Made by a program: the position numbers and the translations under genes. The notes under the pieces were generated by a model. It had not been told where the DNA came from, ran no database searches, and saw only the letters and a list, made by a program, of their open reading frames with translations. Positions 29,601-38,262 of a stretch of DNA of 64,000 nt are shown in pieces (position 1 is the stretch's first letter; the number at the start of each line of letters is the position of its first letter). The stretch comes from a virus: the IMG/VR virus record IMGVR_UViG_3300023301_001182, positions 1 to 64,000 of that record; one strand, 5' to 3'.

Positions 29601-31019
29601 TATCAATGGTTTGTTAGAAATGGTTTAAATGATCACATTAGAGCTCATGTAAGTAACTTAGAGGGCGTAGATACCATATTTATGAAAAACTTCTTTAAAC
29701 ATAGCTTAAAAGACGATCAGATAGTATCAAAGGTCTTCAACAGTATGAAAGATAGAAATTATATTCGTGATGTATTCGGATTTGTTTTAAAGGATAAAGA
29801 TAATGTTAAGAGTTATGTTAAACAAGACGTAGAGGTTAGTAAAGATATGCTTGGAGAACCAATTTATAAAGCTAGATTATATGAATTAGTTGGATATACT
29901 AAGGATAATAAACCTGTATATATGGCTACATCTTCTAAAGGGAGTGTAGATAAAAAAGGTTTTAAAGTTTATGAATATTCACCTATTGAATCAGATAATA
30001 GTATCTTTAGTAAAAATAATGTAAAAGTACCTATAAAGAGACAAGATGAAATTAATAGATATATAGCTCCTAAACAAGATATAGTTAATAGTAGTCCAGT
30101 GGCTAATGTAGAAATAGATATTGTGAATGATAATGATGTAGTAGTTGAGAAGGAAATAGAGGATTTAATAGAACCTAAGACTTTAAAAGAATATGCAGAT
30201 AAATATAATATTAGATTTTATCAAAATAGAGAAATTGTTACACAAGAAGATATTGATTATTATGATGGTCAATTAAAAAGGTTACTGGATGGTGGCTCAT
30301 TTAAATATGCAATGTTTGAATTTTTTGAAAATACTACAAATTTGAGAAATAAATCTTCTTTTAAACGTTACTATGATAAACTAATAGAAAAAGGATTTAA
30401 ACCAGTAGAAGGGAAAGAATATATATTATCTAAAGGGGGTGTAAACCCTATAGATGAATTTAATAAAGAATATAGAATAGGGAAAGTAAGTAATATAGTA
30501 GATACTTCTGAAATATATCAAAAAAGAAATATATTTACAGTAAAACCTATACAAGCAGTAGATAAAAAAGCTATATCTAAAGCAAGTATAGCTACACAAT
30601 ATATAGGATTTGCTGAAGGAATTGAAGGTAGTTCTACAGCTTTATATGCTAAACAAGCAGGTGATGTTGCTAATACAGGAGTTTATAACTTTAATGATGT
30701 AATATTTGTATCTGTAGGTGGAAAAAGAGGTACTGAAGTTATAAGACAAAAACAACAGGATAAGACTATTATAGAAGCTATTAAAGCATTAGAAAAGGGT
30801 GCTACTCTACTTACTGATAATAAAGAATATGTAGACAATAATCCTTATAATGAGGGAGAAAAGAAACTTAAATCTAAACTAGAAAGTGAAAGATATAACT
30901 ATTCTGAAATTATAGTAGATGAAAATAAAATAGGAGTTTGGAATAAAGTAAATAATAAAAAAATAAAACCAATAGATCCAAATCAACTGGATATATTTAA
31001 TAACGAAGATAACTGTTAA
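23649..31019 (+). CDS. virion-packaged RNA polymerase (crAss-like, DFDID motif)
   Basis: A 2,456-residue protein. Residues 1353-1357 read DFDID within KKTGSDFDIDKMYLMMG, the metal-A motif of the single-chain, double-psi beta-barrel RNA polymerases of crAss-like phages (as in phi14:2 gp66, related to cellular beta/beta' subunits). Just upstream are YRIPNQALASNDALEIVGIL and GILISGSFIAKYVPGYEKM, matching the beta'-like barrel lead-in. The first barrel region is probably around 1200-1225 (TKRIVKIKTNGGSFIQIANY). The enzyme would be ejected into the cell to transcribe early genes. The last 300 residues form an extra module (about 2260-2450: GFAEGIEGSSTALYAKQAG, VIFVSVGGKRGTEVIR) with a Rossmann-like look that I cannot name. 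Neighbours are cargo proteins with one- and three-base gaps. Confidence 0.9.
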   Translation: MACTRQTKINKQPSILFDTLFSISNDESLAEEQLAHFESDAFKEDFAKDTSTGKVIDWVEDSRKPIHRREINQNRVDENGEPLLIFDNKYGKYYYLNKDNSKIYYPKAVSELNSSYTNQAIRDITKKLALNFVKDRLSDNFNEFDFSKKEGTIRKSINGKIRERSTELVNSGDFEQFIKGNQLLESLDNIDEWVRNVEDYFREIKLVYKETTDIEDQDAEETEERGQSWGTASFEKSTKNNITANIKLSLSLLQNEGTKDDLFFENEFRDFSEVYSTLSGVLTNRTAKTGEDLFETYLNEVFKLIPKKPYLAQLHEQLKKMNDYKKAEFVSAFNLHKNLYYGTVFNITSEEVYNDNKDKIGDKFTIKHDVLNLSNVGAKDRFVKNGWYHNFIKIFSNKNNIIDAESYVNLTKGSVDFTKFNNNLKLTISEYDSFDDLDPIVTELFSYLEKIGVVTTKEGVQHYLDGLNSEKVDIDTYKANIIKLSSDTKFLLTRLADKTINLNRVNPFDDQDELKNLAKAEAFYISEMSDASIFAGGKSRWLYSYPSYLSSKIQSWRNDRSLLLAHYELDKLSSSSHYMHNLLALDIEDITERLRTSQERLDEFQLAIFNTLQEEEKTSDVVDNKTITKNDFFADTYNKLLSFKKSTSNGVINTTTPADKGTQYQFKASKGMLFTSNARYVNEKVIIDDKGLNILFDHVKGEFERIKSTQRELNFAEETGDRSNLKMYKHIQEDESRPNGLNFASFPSLNFNTFNHEKSGFSLYKADGKPIDFDLETVKDLIMPIIEDVISKDIEATNKHLRDAGITAFDENGITINRAIDNQIWESYGDINTGLKVAGDIYINGLISQLEYSKMFAGDVAYYKNMMDYKKRIPATYSDGLQLYLRAGKEFFNVAVIEGVEVSVPYMAELIELVGEEIASNYTKVNSTDAQAWITPERWRFLKQRLGKWSEIDDIVYDKLTEVNEEPFTLEELKHAAQPLKGVYFEINNGAPVYLKYSQAVLLPQIVKNNPELQKFKDKMDVKNIDELITIDGIKVGANIPVKTHDINGNVLNDFELTTIQLKNSGWKLQQDLPTKGFKDTAVGSQIQKNIFTGLAFNKEELFLVDDEELTGGELIDHINDIVGLLSNKGVANLKKEFGIGSDNKITNINKLNKVLIDELKSRGSSQNVINALESGLSPFGIPGSQQKLQNIFASIATKRIVKIKTNGGSFIQIANYGYTNDQANSKGVIWTPWAKDKTHEPEFLKNEDGSFKLSESGKKIVRPGGILISGSFIAKYVPGYEKMSHEELFGTKESNYTDGLIDRKILDNIVGYRIPNQALASNDALEIVGILPPGVGDSVVAYTGITKKTGSDFDIDKMYLMMGSFKATFKNAKKIRDYANNQLRGDTILKTAENIADLLDQLDSEIETDINADDIASMMFSKSDKDLKNQEINNLINILLKNKIENPFITELKTKIPGFNKIGRLVYSTPRSNNLGEMSKDELQNKLIEAYKSVLTNSSVIQNVMTPIDYDFIKDDILQLFPRQEEKDLFHFNITEDINLKYQFSAGKAGVGQTANTMMDHIRGSMADLSFHKYYLGIGEFRIKDGIKETIFDTKETSKDIKEKGNNQKRIKITDSLSAILNAFVDIAKDPYITRGNWNTQTANVGFMLLRAGVHPFHVNALLGQPILKEYVEFVTNSESKINNDTGNLSKKFLKEKFGEEKPSLKIDPLFDIGDFTLKELRSQIANTESDEFIQKNIFKTFIEWQNQSKKVGENNKASKFDVEGYGKNVTSLIVYKNLINKLLITGEYEAGNFKGFASKLKKDGKNTFLAHYKEGIIDFIGDVMVANPGTFLVAQPDIIDTFNEISKGVTGDVLTNDELATKLETAYYSYLMSGFKPFDVTNEDKAVLLESIIKDLSNYKKGSKNILIQELDIKLAERVDGKETFFIGMNNRKKSVTYETDLIAAWLDLIEDNPKLAEDLIKYSYITSGFQMNMNQFYNLIPYQWFVRNGLNDHIRAHVSNLEGVDTIFMKNFFKHSLKDDQIVSKVFNSMKDRNYIRDVFGFVLKDKDNVKSYVKQDVEVSKDMLGEPIYKARLYELVGYTKDNKPVYMATSSKGSVDKKGFKVYEYSPIESDNSIFSKNNVKVPIKRQDEINRYIAPKQDIVNSSPVANVEIDIVNDNDVVVEKEIEDLIEPKTLKEYADKYNIRFYQNREIVTQEDIDYYDGQLKRLLDGGSFKYAMFEFFENTTNLRNKSSFKRYYDKLIEKGFKPVEGKEYILSKGGVNPIDEFNKEYRIGKVSNIVDTSEIYQKRNIFTVKPIQAVDKKAISKASIATQYIGFAEGIEGSSTALYAKQAGDVANTGVYNFNDVIFVSVGGKRGTEVIRQKQQDKTIIEAIKALEKGATLLTDNKEYVDNNPYNEGEKKLKSKLESERYNYSEIIVDENKIGVWNKVNNKKIKPIDPNQLDIFNNEDNC

Positions 31020-31022
31020 AAA

Positions 31023-34000
31023 ATGGGATGTCCAATAAAAGTAAAATTAATCAACGACTTAATAGATAAGGGAGCTATTAATAGTAAAGAAGAGGTTATT
31101 AATTTAGCCAAATTTAAAGATTTAAATGAATCATATACCAAATTAGCTAATGGAGAGTATGATGTAAATACCTATGGTAAAGATTTATTTACTGTAGAAG
31201 ATATATCTGTTAAAGGTAGGTCTATTACTAAAATTATCCCTAATACTACAGTTTTAGATTTAATGACAGATGTTGTTGAAGATAGTAAAGTAGAAGAGAC
31301 TGTTAATGAAGAAGTTATTATTGATAAAAAAAATATAACAGATTTACTTGATGAAAGTGCAGATAACTTCTTATATACTGTAGAAGAATCAGTACAAACT
31401 GAAACCACTGATCCTAATATAAATAGTAAAATATTATTTGATAATCAAGATAGAACTTTTACAGCTAAAGAAGTGTTAGATAATATTAAACTAAATTATT
31501 CTGGATTGAATGAAGGTGTTATTGCTTTAATTGATAAATTATTACCAAAGTTATATACTACTAATTCTAAGATTAAATTTGTATCAGAAGCAACATTATC
31601 TAACACTAATGATGTAATGGAGTATAATCCTATTACAAATGAAGTTTTAATATCAAAAGATAGATTAGAAAAGTATAATACAGAAACTGTAATAGCTTCT
31701 TTTTTACACGAAGTAATTCATAGTACTGTTATTAAAGCCTATAAGAATCCTGTTACTATGGAAGAAAAGATGTTTAAATCTTTCATAGATGATATATTTG
31801 CAAAGTATAAGGATACTGCAGATTTCAAAGAACAAGGGTTTGATAATGAAATGGAATTCATGGCTAAGATAATGACTGATTCTGAGTTTCAAGATAAAAT
31901 TAAGAACACTGAAAGTCTTTGGGATAGAATAGTAGATTATATTAGAACACTTATAGGGTTACCTAAAAATAGTGAATATAATAATATTATAGAGGAGATA
32001 ACTAAAGTTATAGAAGAGAGTAATTATGTAGGTGGTATAAATGATATGTTATATCAAAGCAGAGCTGAACGTAATTATTATGATATATCATCTACAGAAA
32101 AAAGACAGAAGAAAGTATTAGATGGTATTAAAGATAATTTAGAAGAGAGTGTTAGAAGATATGACAATCTTATTAAAAAATTAAAAGACCCAAGTAAATT
32201 ATCTAAATATTCAGATAAATTAAAAGACATTTTTGATAATTTAGAAAATTTTGATGATACACAAGAATGGTTAGCAATTAGTACATTTGTTGGTCAATTA
32301 AGTAGAAATATTAATAATTTAAAAGAAAGTTTTAATAAAGTAGATATTACAGCAGATGATATAGAGAAAACTGTTAATTTATACGATAAATATTTAACAT
32401 CACATTCTTTAATAGAAGAAATATCTGATTTTGTATCTAAAGCTAAAGCTGATGAACATTTTTCAATTAGTAGGGAAGATATAATAAAACTACAAAATGA
32501 CCTATCTATTGCTAAAGGAGAATATGATGCTTTGAAAAAAGATATTCAAAGTATGAAAGAAAAATTTGCAACAAATCTTTTAAATAATAGAAAATATGCT
32601 TCAGAAGTATTACATAAATGGGAAATTAAATTAGGTAAAAAATATAATACTTTAGGACTTAAAGAAAATAAAACTAATTGGGTAGGTAGACAAATGAATA
32701 CTATCTATAAAGAAGAAATTGATGCAGATGTTAAAGAAAATGCTAATAAATTAGTTAATAATGTAGATTATGATATTACTAAGTTAACAGGATTATTTGT
32801 ATCTGGGATTAGCACTAATTCCAAGTTAATTAAAATCATGCAAAATCTTGTAAATGAAGTTAGGGGAAATATTATTAAAACAATTAGAAATAAAGACTTT
32901 GAATTAAAACCTATCTTTGATAAATTTGTAAAAGCTAAAGGAAATAGTTCTCCATCTGTAATGAATAAAAATATTTTAGAATATGATAAAGATGGTACTG
33001 CTTATTTAAAAGGTGATTATAAATTAGAATTTAGAGAATTATATCAAACTAAATTAAAGGATTATAATGCTGAAAAAATAGCAGTTGAATCTAAATTTGG
33101 AATTGCTTCCTCTGAGTATCAAAAATTATATATTGATTCTGAGTTTAAAAATTGGGTTGATAATAATACTATTACTATATCAGATGAAATGGGTAATGAA
33201 TATAAAAGACCTATTGATAAGTGGAAGAATGATTTATCAAAATTACCTATAGAAGATAGAGAGGTTATTGAGGCATTTAGAAAGATTTCACAAGATAGCA
33301 ATAAGTCTACATTTAAAATACAATCTTTAATTAGTAAACCTTTATTTGGTGGTAGATACTATAGTTTACCTGTAGCTACTAAAACCGATTTAGAAAGAGT
33401 ATTAGAGAAACAAGTTGTTGGTACTATAAAAGATAAATGGTATGATTTAACTAAGGTTAGACCTGATGATATAGGTTATGAAATTATTAATACAGATTTA
33501 GCTGGAAAACCTATTTATAATGTTAAAATACATTATAGGGGTAAGTTAGATCCGTCTCAACAATCCTTAGATGTATTTACTTTATATAGGCTAGAAGCTA
33601 GAAATGGTATAAGCTTTGAAGAGAAGCACAATGCTGAAACTAATGTTAATATGTTAGTAGATATTTCTAAACATAAAGAATACTATCGTAGTACTGGTAC
33701 TAGAGTACCATTTTTAAATATAAATATTAATAGAAATAAAGAAGCTACTAAAAAAGGAGAAGAGTCTAATACATATAAAAGAATGATATCATTGATGGAA
33801 TCAAATATTTATGATATATTATATAAAGATGCTGGAAAGACTGGTAAAATAGATAATAATAAAGCTGTTGCATTAGCTATAGGGTGGACAGCTAAAGTTG
33901 GTTTATGGATGGCTGGCGTAGCTGGTTCTGTTAATGTATTAAATGGTAAAGCTCAGTTATTTTTAGAAACTATTGCTGGTACAAGTATTACTAGAAGATC

Positions 34001-35174
34001 GTTAGGAGTAGCTGAGAAAAACTACTTTAAAGATATAAAAGCAAATATGCAAGATTTGACTAACCCAATTAAAACATCTTTTACCAATCAAGTAAATGAA
34101 ATGTTTGATACTTTTGGTACAATAAGTGTTAAAGTAGAGCAAGCATTTATAAGAAATACATTGGCCAAATCAGTATTAGATACACAATCTTTACAATTTG
34201 TACAAGAAAGTGGAGAACATTGGATGCAATCTACTTTAACTCAAGGTGTTTTAGAAGATATAAAAGTTATGGATAAAAATAATAACTTCTTAACTAAAAC
34301 TGGAGAAATAACTACAGAGGAAAACGGAGCATCTATGTTGGATATGCTGTTTAAAAATCCTATTACTGAGCAATTAGAATTAAACCCAAAAGTAGTTTAT
34401 ACCACTAGAAGCATTGGGGTGAAATATAATGAAGGCGGTAAAGAAATAGTTACTAGTCTTATAAAATTAAAGATATTACAAACAATGGGTAATTATGATA
34501 AAAATATGCAACCCGAGGCTATGCGGCATGCTCAATATAAAATGCTTATGACATTTAGAAGATACTTTGTAGAATTAGGGATAAATAGATTTAGAGGTTT
34601 TTCTCGTGTAGATATAGCAAGTAAAGATTTATTTGATGAAGAGAAATTTTATTCAGAAGAAGAACAAGAGTATATAGAGGGAATGTATACTACAACTATA
34701 CGATATATAATTCCAATTATAAAATCTTTAAATTATAAATTAGTCTCTACAAATTGGAAAGAATTATCAGATTATGAAAAAAGTAATATTCATAAAACTA
34801 TTGTAGAAGTAGCTATAACTAGTGCTGTATTACCAGCTATTGGTGCATTATTAGCAGCTTTAAAAGGAGATGATGATGATGAACGTATTTGGTTTTTAAT
34901 GTTAATTAATAGAAGATTACAATCTGAATTATCTTCTTTTAGGAGTTTAAGTGAACAATATAAAATACTTGAATCCCCTATACCATCTATGAGGATGTTA
35001 GAAAATGCTACTAGGGTGATAGGTGATATAGCACAACCTTTGAATTGGAATGAAAGGGATAGTAAAGATAGATTAAAAATTATAAAAGATTTTAAGAAAA
35101 TAACTCCAATCATAAATTCTACTAATTCTACATATAAACAAAAATATCAATATTTAATATATATGACAAATTAA
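31023..35174 (+). CDS. large virion protein with HExxH metalloprotease motif
   Basis: A 1,383-residue protein that ends the plus-strand block. His229-His233 reads SFLHEVIHSTV, preceded by strands EYNPITNEVLISKDRLEKYN, a typical zincin context. A downstream acidic residue (for example in FDNEMEFMAKIMTD, about 281) could be the third zinc ligand. The middle is coiled coil. Two hydrophobic segments lie at about 947-972 (ALAIGWTAKVGLWMAGVAG) and 1262-1285 (AITSAVLPAIGALLAALKG), so it may contact membranes during ejection. The gene follows the RNA polymerase by three bases and stops about 35 bases before a bidirectional terminator. Protease activity is inferred from the motif only. Confidence 0.65.
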   Translation: MGCPIKVKLINDLIDKGAINSKEEVINLAKFKDLNESYTKLANGEYDVNTYGKDLFTVEDISVKGRSITKIIPNTTVLDLMTDVVEDSKVEETVNEEVIIDKKNITDLLDESADNFLYTVEESVQTETTDPNINSKILFDNQDRTFTAKEVLDNIKLNYSGLNEGVIALIDKLLPKLYTTNSKIKFVSEATLSNTNDVMEYNPITNEVLISKDRLEKYNTETVIASFLHEVIHSTVIKAYKNPVTMEEKMFKSFIDDIFAKYKDTADFKEQGFDNEMEFMAKIMTDSEFQDKIKNTESLWDRIVDYIRTLIGLPKNSEYNNIIEEITKVIEESNYVGGINDMLYQSRAERNYYDISSTEKRQKKVLDGIKDNLEESVRRYDNLIKKLKDPSKLSKYSDKLKDIFDNLENFDDTQEWLAISTFVGQLSRNINNLKESFNKVDITADDIEKTVNLYDKYLTSHSLIEEISDFVSKAKADEHFSISREDIIKLQNDLSIAKGEYDALKKDIQSMKEKFATNLLNNRKYASEVLHKWEIKLGKKYNTLGLKENKTNWVGRQMNTIYKEEIDADVKENANKLVNNVDYDITKLTGLFVSGISTNSKLIKIMQNLVNEVRGNIIKTIRNKDFELKPIFDKFVKAKGNSSPSVMNKNILEYDKDGTAYLKGDYKLEFRELYQTKLKDYNAEKIAVESKFGIASSEYQKLYIDSEFKNWVDNNTITISDEMGNEYKRPIDKWKNDLSKLPIEDREVIEAFRKISQDSNKSTFKIQSLISKPLFGGRYYSLPVATKTDLERVLEKQVVGTIKDKWYDLTKVRPDDIGYEIINTDLAGKPIYNVKIHYRGKLDPSQQSLDVFTLYRLEARNGISFEEKHNAETNVNMLVDISKHKEYYRSTGTRVPFLNININRNKEATKKGEESNTYKRMISLMESNIYDILYKDAGKTGKIDNNKAVALAIGWTAKVGLWMAGVAGSVNVLNGKAQLFLETIAGTSITRRSLGVAEKNYFKDIKANMQDLTNPIKTSFTNQVNEMFDTFGTISVKVEQAFIRNTLAKSVLDTQSLQFVQESGEHWMQSTLTQGVLEDIKVMDKNNNFLTKTGEITTEENGASMLDMLFKNPITEQLELNPKVVYTTRSIGVKYNEGGKEIVTSLIKLKILQTMGNYDKNMQPEAMRHAQYKMLMTFRRYFVELGINRFRGFSRVDIASKDLFDEEKFYSEEEQEYIEGMYTTTIRYIIPIIKSLNYKLVSTNWKELSDYEKSNIHKTIVEVAITSAVLPAIGALLAALKGDDDDERIWFLMLINRRLQSELSSFRSLSEQYKILESPIPSMRMLENATRVIGDIAQPLNWNERDSKDRLKIIKDFKKITPIINSTNSTYKQKYQYLIYMTN

Positions 35175-35209
35175 AGAAAAGGTCAAAAATTTTAGAAAAA
35201 GTCTAAAAA

Positions 35210-35248
35210 AAGAAAGGGAATTCCAAATTGATGGTTTTCCCTTTTCTT
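35210..35248. terminator. bidirectional intrinsic terminator between convergent gene blocks
   Basis: Arms AAGAAAGGGAA (35210-35220) and TTCCCTTTTCTT (35237-35248) can pair with one bulged base, with A-tracts on one side and T-tracts on the other. The hairpin therefore ends in a U-run in either direction. It lies between the stop of the last plus-strand virion gene (35174) and the end of the last minus-strand gene (35257). This is the expected place for a shared terminator. Confidence 0.78.
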
Positions 35249-35256
35249 ATTTCTAT

Positions 35257-35886
35257 TTACCACATAAATGAGCCGTCACTACAAATATTACTATTTCCAG
35301 TATTAGAAACAGCATTACCTCTTACAGAAGTAGTATTTCCAGTCCTAATTTGTTCCCAAATTCCTGGTCCACCTGTACCATTATTACTGATAGTAATAGG
35401 CTGTGTGACTGCAGCTCTTTGTTGAGCTGGTGTATTAAATATATCTCTTACAGCATCTTCAATCTCGTCAATATCTGTTTCATATTTACCACAATTACCT
35501 TTCCATTTAAGTAACATCATAGTCATTTCTGAACCATTAGTGCTTTTATATGGTTGTTTAAAAACCACATCTAGATAAGGTTCTAGTACCTTATTAAGTT
35601 CCCTCATATAACGATTATGAACATCTACTAAGATTTGACTACAAGTGTTTCTTTGTAGAACTTCTATAAACTTTTTAATATCTTCATTAATGATAAGTCT
35701 TATATTTTGTGCTAACCCAATAGAGGATATTTGACAGTTTTGTGTAGGATGTCTTATTATCATTATATTCATACTATAATTATTAGGAGTTTTAAATCTT
35801 ATTTTAGTATCATAACCTTCTCCTTTATAACTTTCTACTACCACTGTAGTTGTTACCTTTTCTTTTTCAACTTCTTTTATCTCCAT
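35257..35886 (-). CDS. unknown protein, last gene of the minus-strand block
   Basis: A 209-residue soluble protein. The N-terminus is strand-rich (KVTTTVVVESYKGEGYDTKI), then helical (NEDIKKFIEVLQRN, RYMRELNKVLEPYLDVVF), with a Gly/Asn/Thr-rich, probably disordered C-terminal tail (about 165-209). No domain was recognised. It is one base downstream of the 306-residue gene and shares its transcript. Confidence 0.6.
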   Translation of the reverse strand: MEIKEVEKEKVTTTVVVESYKGEGYDTKIRFKTPNNYSMNIMIIRHPTQNCQISSIGLAQNIRLIINEDIKKFIEVLQRNTCSQILVDVHNRYMRELNKVLEPYLDVVFKQPYKSTNGSEMTMMLLKWKGNCGKYETDIDEIEDAVRDIFNTPAQQRAAVTQPITISNNGTGGPGIWEQIRTGNTTSVRGNAVSNTGNSNICSDGSFMW

Positions 35887-35887
35887 A

Positions 35888-36808
35888 CTAATATATTCTA
35901 TTTACTTTAGTTCTTGTTAATAAATTCCATTGTATAGCATCAGCCAAATAATCTGGAAAATATTCATCGAAAGAACTCATTATTAATTTAAAATGTGTTA
36001 ACATATAAGTAGTTAACCATGGATTATTAGGTTGTGAACATCTAAACATTATAGCTTTCTTAAATAATCTAACTATATCCTGTGCAGTAGCATCAAACTC
36101 TACTAATTCATCTATAAGAAATTCATTAGCACAGTCAACATATAATCTTTCCATAATTAATTCTAATTTATTCTCATCAGAAAGACATTTCCATAACGCT
36201 TGTGATGGTTGTGTTTTACCTGATGTTAAACATAATAAACTATCTTGCCATAATGAAGAAGGTCTATCAAATTTAAAAAGGTCAAATAATGAATCTTCAG
36301 TAAATAAATCATAAGATTTATATTGATGTGGTATATAGCTTTGTTTATACCCCATTGCACCAAAGAATATTAAATACCTTGACCAAAGTTCTGTTCTCCT
36401 ATGCCATTTGTTTGGTACATCTTTCATATAGGTTTCATATATATGAGAATGTGTTTTAATGTTATCTTCCCAATCTTCAAGATTGCTACTTAAATATGTA
36501 GCTTTAGCTCTAGTCCAAGAGTATACAAATGACAATGGTGCAAGTGTAACTTTTGCCGTAGTATAAGCATGTTTTTTAAAACTTTCAAATACTGCAACTT
36601 TTGTAGCGTCATGTATTGTATAATACTTACCCTCTGTATGGTAAGTTACACTTGCATTATTTGTATGACAAACATCTTTTTCTTTTACTTTTAATTTTTC
36701 TTTTATATTTTTTAATTCTTCGTTGTTCCAACATATAAATTCATTAGGTGGAAGTTCGTCCTCTAACCCTAAATATATATTGTTGGCTGTTCGCCCTACT
36801 ATCATCAT
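35888..36808 (-). CDS. unknown protein with N-terminal YLGLEDEL motif
   Basis: A 306-residue, helix-rich and Trp/Tyr-rich protein (about 90-300: FVYSWTRAKATYLSSNLEDW, NPWLTTYMLTHFKLIMSS). Residues 12-24 read YLGLEDELPPNEF. They closely resemble residues 11-23 of the class I amidotransferase encoded at 52330-53016 (YIGVENELSPNEL), although the rest of the two proteins is unrelated. No catalytic motif is visible. It is seven bases downstream of the SF2 helicase gene. The function is unknown. Confidence 0.58.
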   Translation of the reverse strand: MMIVGRTANNIYLGLEDELPPNEFICWNNEELKNIKEKLKVKEKDVCHTNNASVTYHTEGKYYTIHDATKVAVFESFKKHAYTTAKVTLAPLSFVYSWTRAKATYLSSNLEDWEDNIKTHSHIYETYMKDVPNKWHRRTELWSRYLIFFGAMGYKQSYIPHQYKSYDLFTEDSLFDLFKFDRPSSLWQDSLLCLTSGKTQPSQALWKCLSDENKLELIMERLYVDCANEFLIDELVEFDATAQDIVRLFKKAIMFRCSQPNNPWLTTYMLTHFKLIMSSFDEYFPDYLADAIQWNLLTRTKVNRIY

Positions 36809-36815
36809 AATGTTT

Positions 36816-38012
36816 CTATATTTTTAATGATGTTAAACATTCATTTATATTATTAAAATAGATAGGTTTTAGATTTTGTATTCCTTCTGTCATTTTAGAA
36901 AACCACACTTCTTCTTGTGTATCTTCTGTTAACAAAATAAATACATAACCTACTGTCCCATCATCTCTAAGTCTACCAATTCGTTGTATAAAATCTTTAT
37001 CTGTACTATAATATGACATTATTATACAGTTATCTAATCCTACTAAATTAGCACCTTGTTTAAGTTTTTTAAAACTTCCTATTATATTGATTTTTCCTGT
37101 ATCAAAAGCATATCTAATCCTATCATTAATTACTTCAGTATTCTTTGAACTAACTACATTAGGTGTTATTTTTAATAAACTTTCTAAACTATTACCAAAT
37201 ACAATAGTCTTTGTTGTTAGATGTTCTAGTAGTTTTTTAATAACTACTACTTTAGATTCTAAATTATAAAGAATACTACTACGTTTATAAGCAGATATTC
37301 TAATCTTTAGTCTTTTATCATCTTCATCTAATATATACCAAGCTCTCTTATGAATCTTATCCCAATAATCATAAGCTGCTTTTTCTGTTTGATAAAATCT
37401 CTTACTTTTACTTCCTGCTACTATATTCTTAGTATCACTATCCAATTTATGTAATATTACATATAATTGCAAAGAACGTGCAGTACCTTCTTTTTGTCCC
37501 TGATCAATCGAATATTTGAAACAAATAGGGGCTATACTTTTCAGTATCTCCCCTTTTGTCACCAATTTATCACTAATCATATATTTTACTGTCTTATTCA
37601 CTGTTGCGGATAATCCAATAATAGCATCATAACTATTATTTTTATAAAACTGCGAATAAGCTGGACTTAAAGAATCATGAACCTCATCGCATATCACTAA
37701 ACCATACTTATTACCTTTCAGTCTATAAGCAGATTGATAACATAGGAATTGTAAGTTATAATCATTTGTCACATCTCTATTGAATATTTTATTAAACTTT
37801 TTGATGTCAGCGATTAAATCTTTTTTTCTTCCTACTGTTTCTGCCAAAAAGAGATGTATTTTATTATCTCTAGGCATAGTATATAGGGCATGCAAACTAA
37901 TGAAGGTTTTACCAAGACCTGTGATTATCTCACAAGTCCCGATTTTACCTGCATCTTGCCAAGCTTGCAAAGCCTTTTGTTGAATTTCATCTTTTTGTTT
38001 GTTAATCATCAT
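36816..38012 (-). CDS. SF2 (DEAD/DEAH-like) helicase
   Basis: A 398-residue protein with the superfamily 2 helicase motifs in order: motif I EIITGLGKTFISL (about 25-37), motif II VICDEVHDS (about 107-115, DEVH), motif III GLSATVNK (about 133-140), then KTIVFGNSLES (about 268-278) and motif VI FIQRIGRLRDDG (about 342-353). It should be an ATP-dependent DNA or RNA translocase. It is shorter than bacterial UvsW or RecG types and lacks extra domains, similar to compact phage helicases used in replication or recombination-dependent repair. It overlaps the small upstream gene by 11 bases. Confidence 0.88.
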   Translation of the reverse strand: MMINKQKDEIQQKALQAWQDAGKIGTCEIITGLGKTFISLHALYTMPRDNKIHLFLAETVGRKKDLIADIKKFNKIFNRDVTNDYNLQFLCYQSAYRLKGNKYGLVICDEVHDSLSPAYSQFYKNNSYDAIIGLSATVNKTVKYMISDKLVTKGEILKSIAPICFKYSIDQGQKEGTARSLQLYVILHKLDSDTKNIVAGSKSKRFYQTEKAAYDYWDKIHKRAWYILDEDDKRLKIRISAYKRSSILYNLESKVVVIKKLLEHLTTKTIVFGNSLESLLKITPNVVSSKNTEVINDRIRYAFDTGKINIIGSFKKLKQGANLVGLDNCIIMSYYSTDKDFIQRIGRLRDDGTVGYVFILLTEDTQEEVWFSKMTEGIQNLKPIYFNNINECLTSLKI

Positions 38013-38262
38013 CTATTAACTTCTTCAAACTATAAGTACTATTTTTAGTTTTAAAAGTATTCTTGTCTATTAATTTAGTAACTATTGATGTATATAAATG
38101 TTCTCTAGGATGATCTTTTCCCGTACCAAAACGAAACCTTTCTCCTACTTTAGGAGAAGATATATATCTTCCAACCCAATACATACCTTCCAATATGAAA
38201 TTAGGATGATGATCATTAAATACATCATCAGTTAATTTTTCTAATTTATACATAATTTTCAT
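38002..38262 (-). CDS. small unknown protein
   Basis: An 86-residue basic protein with no Cys cluster or membrane helix (NFILEGMYWVGRYISSPKVG, STYSLKKLIDDD). It overlaps the SF2 helicase gene by 11 bases at its 3' end and the metallophosphoesterase stop by four bases at its 5' end, so it is translationally coupled to both. Function not recognised. Confidence 0.55.
   Translation of the reverse strand: MKIMYKLEKLTDDVFNDHHPNFILEGMYWVGRYISSPKVGERFRFGTGKDHPREHLYTSIVTKLIDKNTFKTKNSTYSLKKLIDDD

Noticed and set aside
35228-35425. Plus-strand ORF of 65 codons after the terminator
   Set aside because: It lies fully antisense to the 209-residue minus-strand gene and starts inside the terminator hairpin. 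It has no family features.
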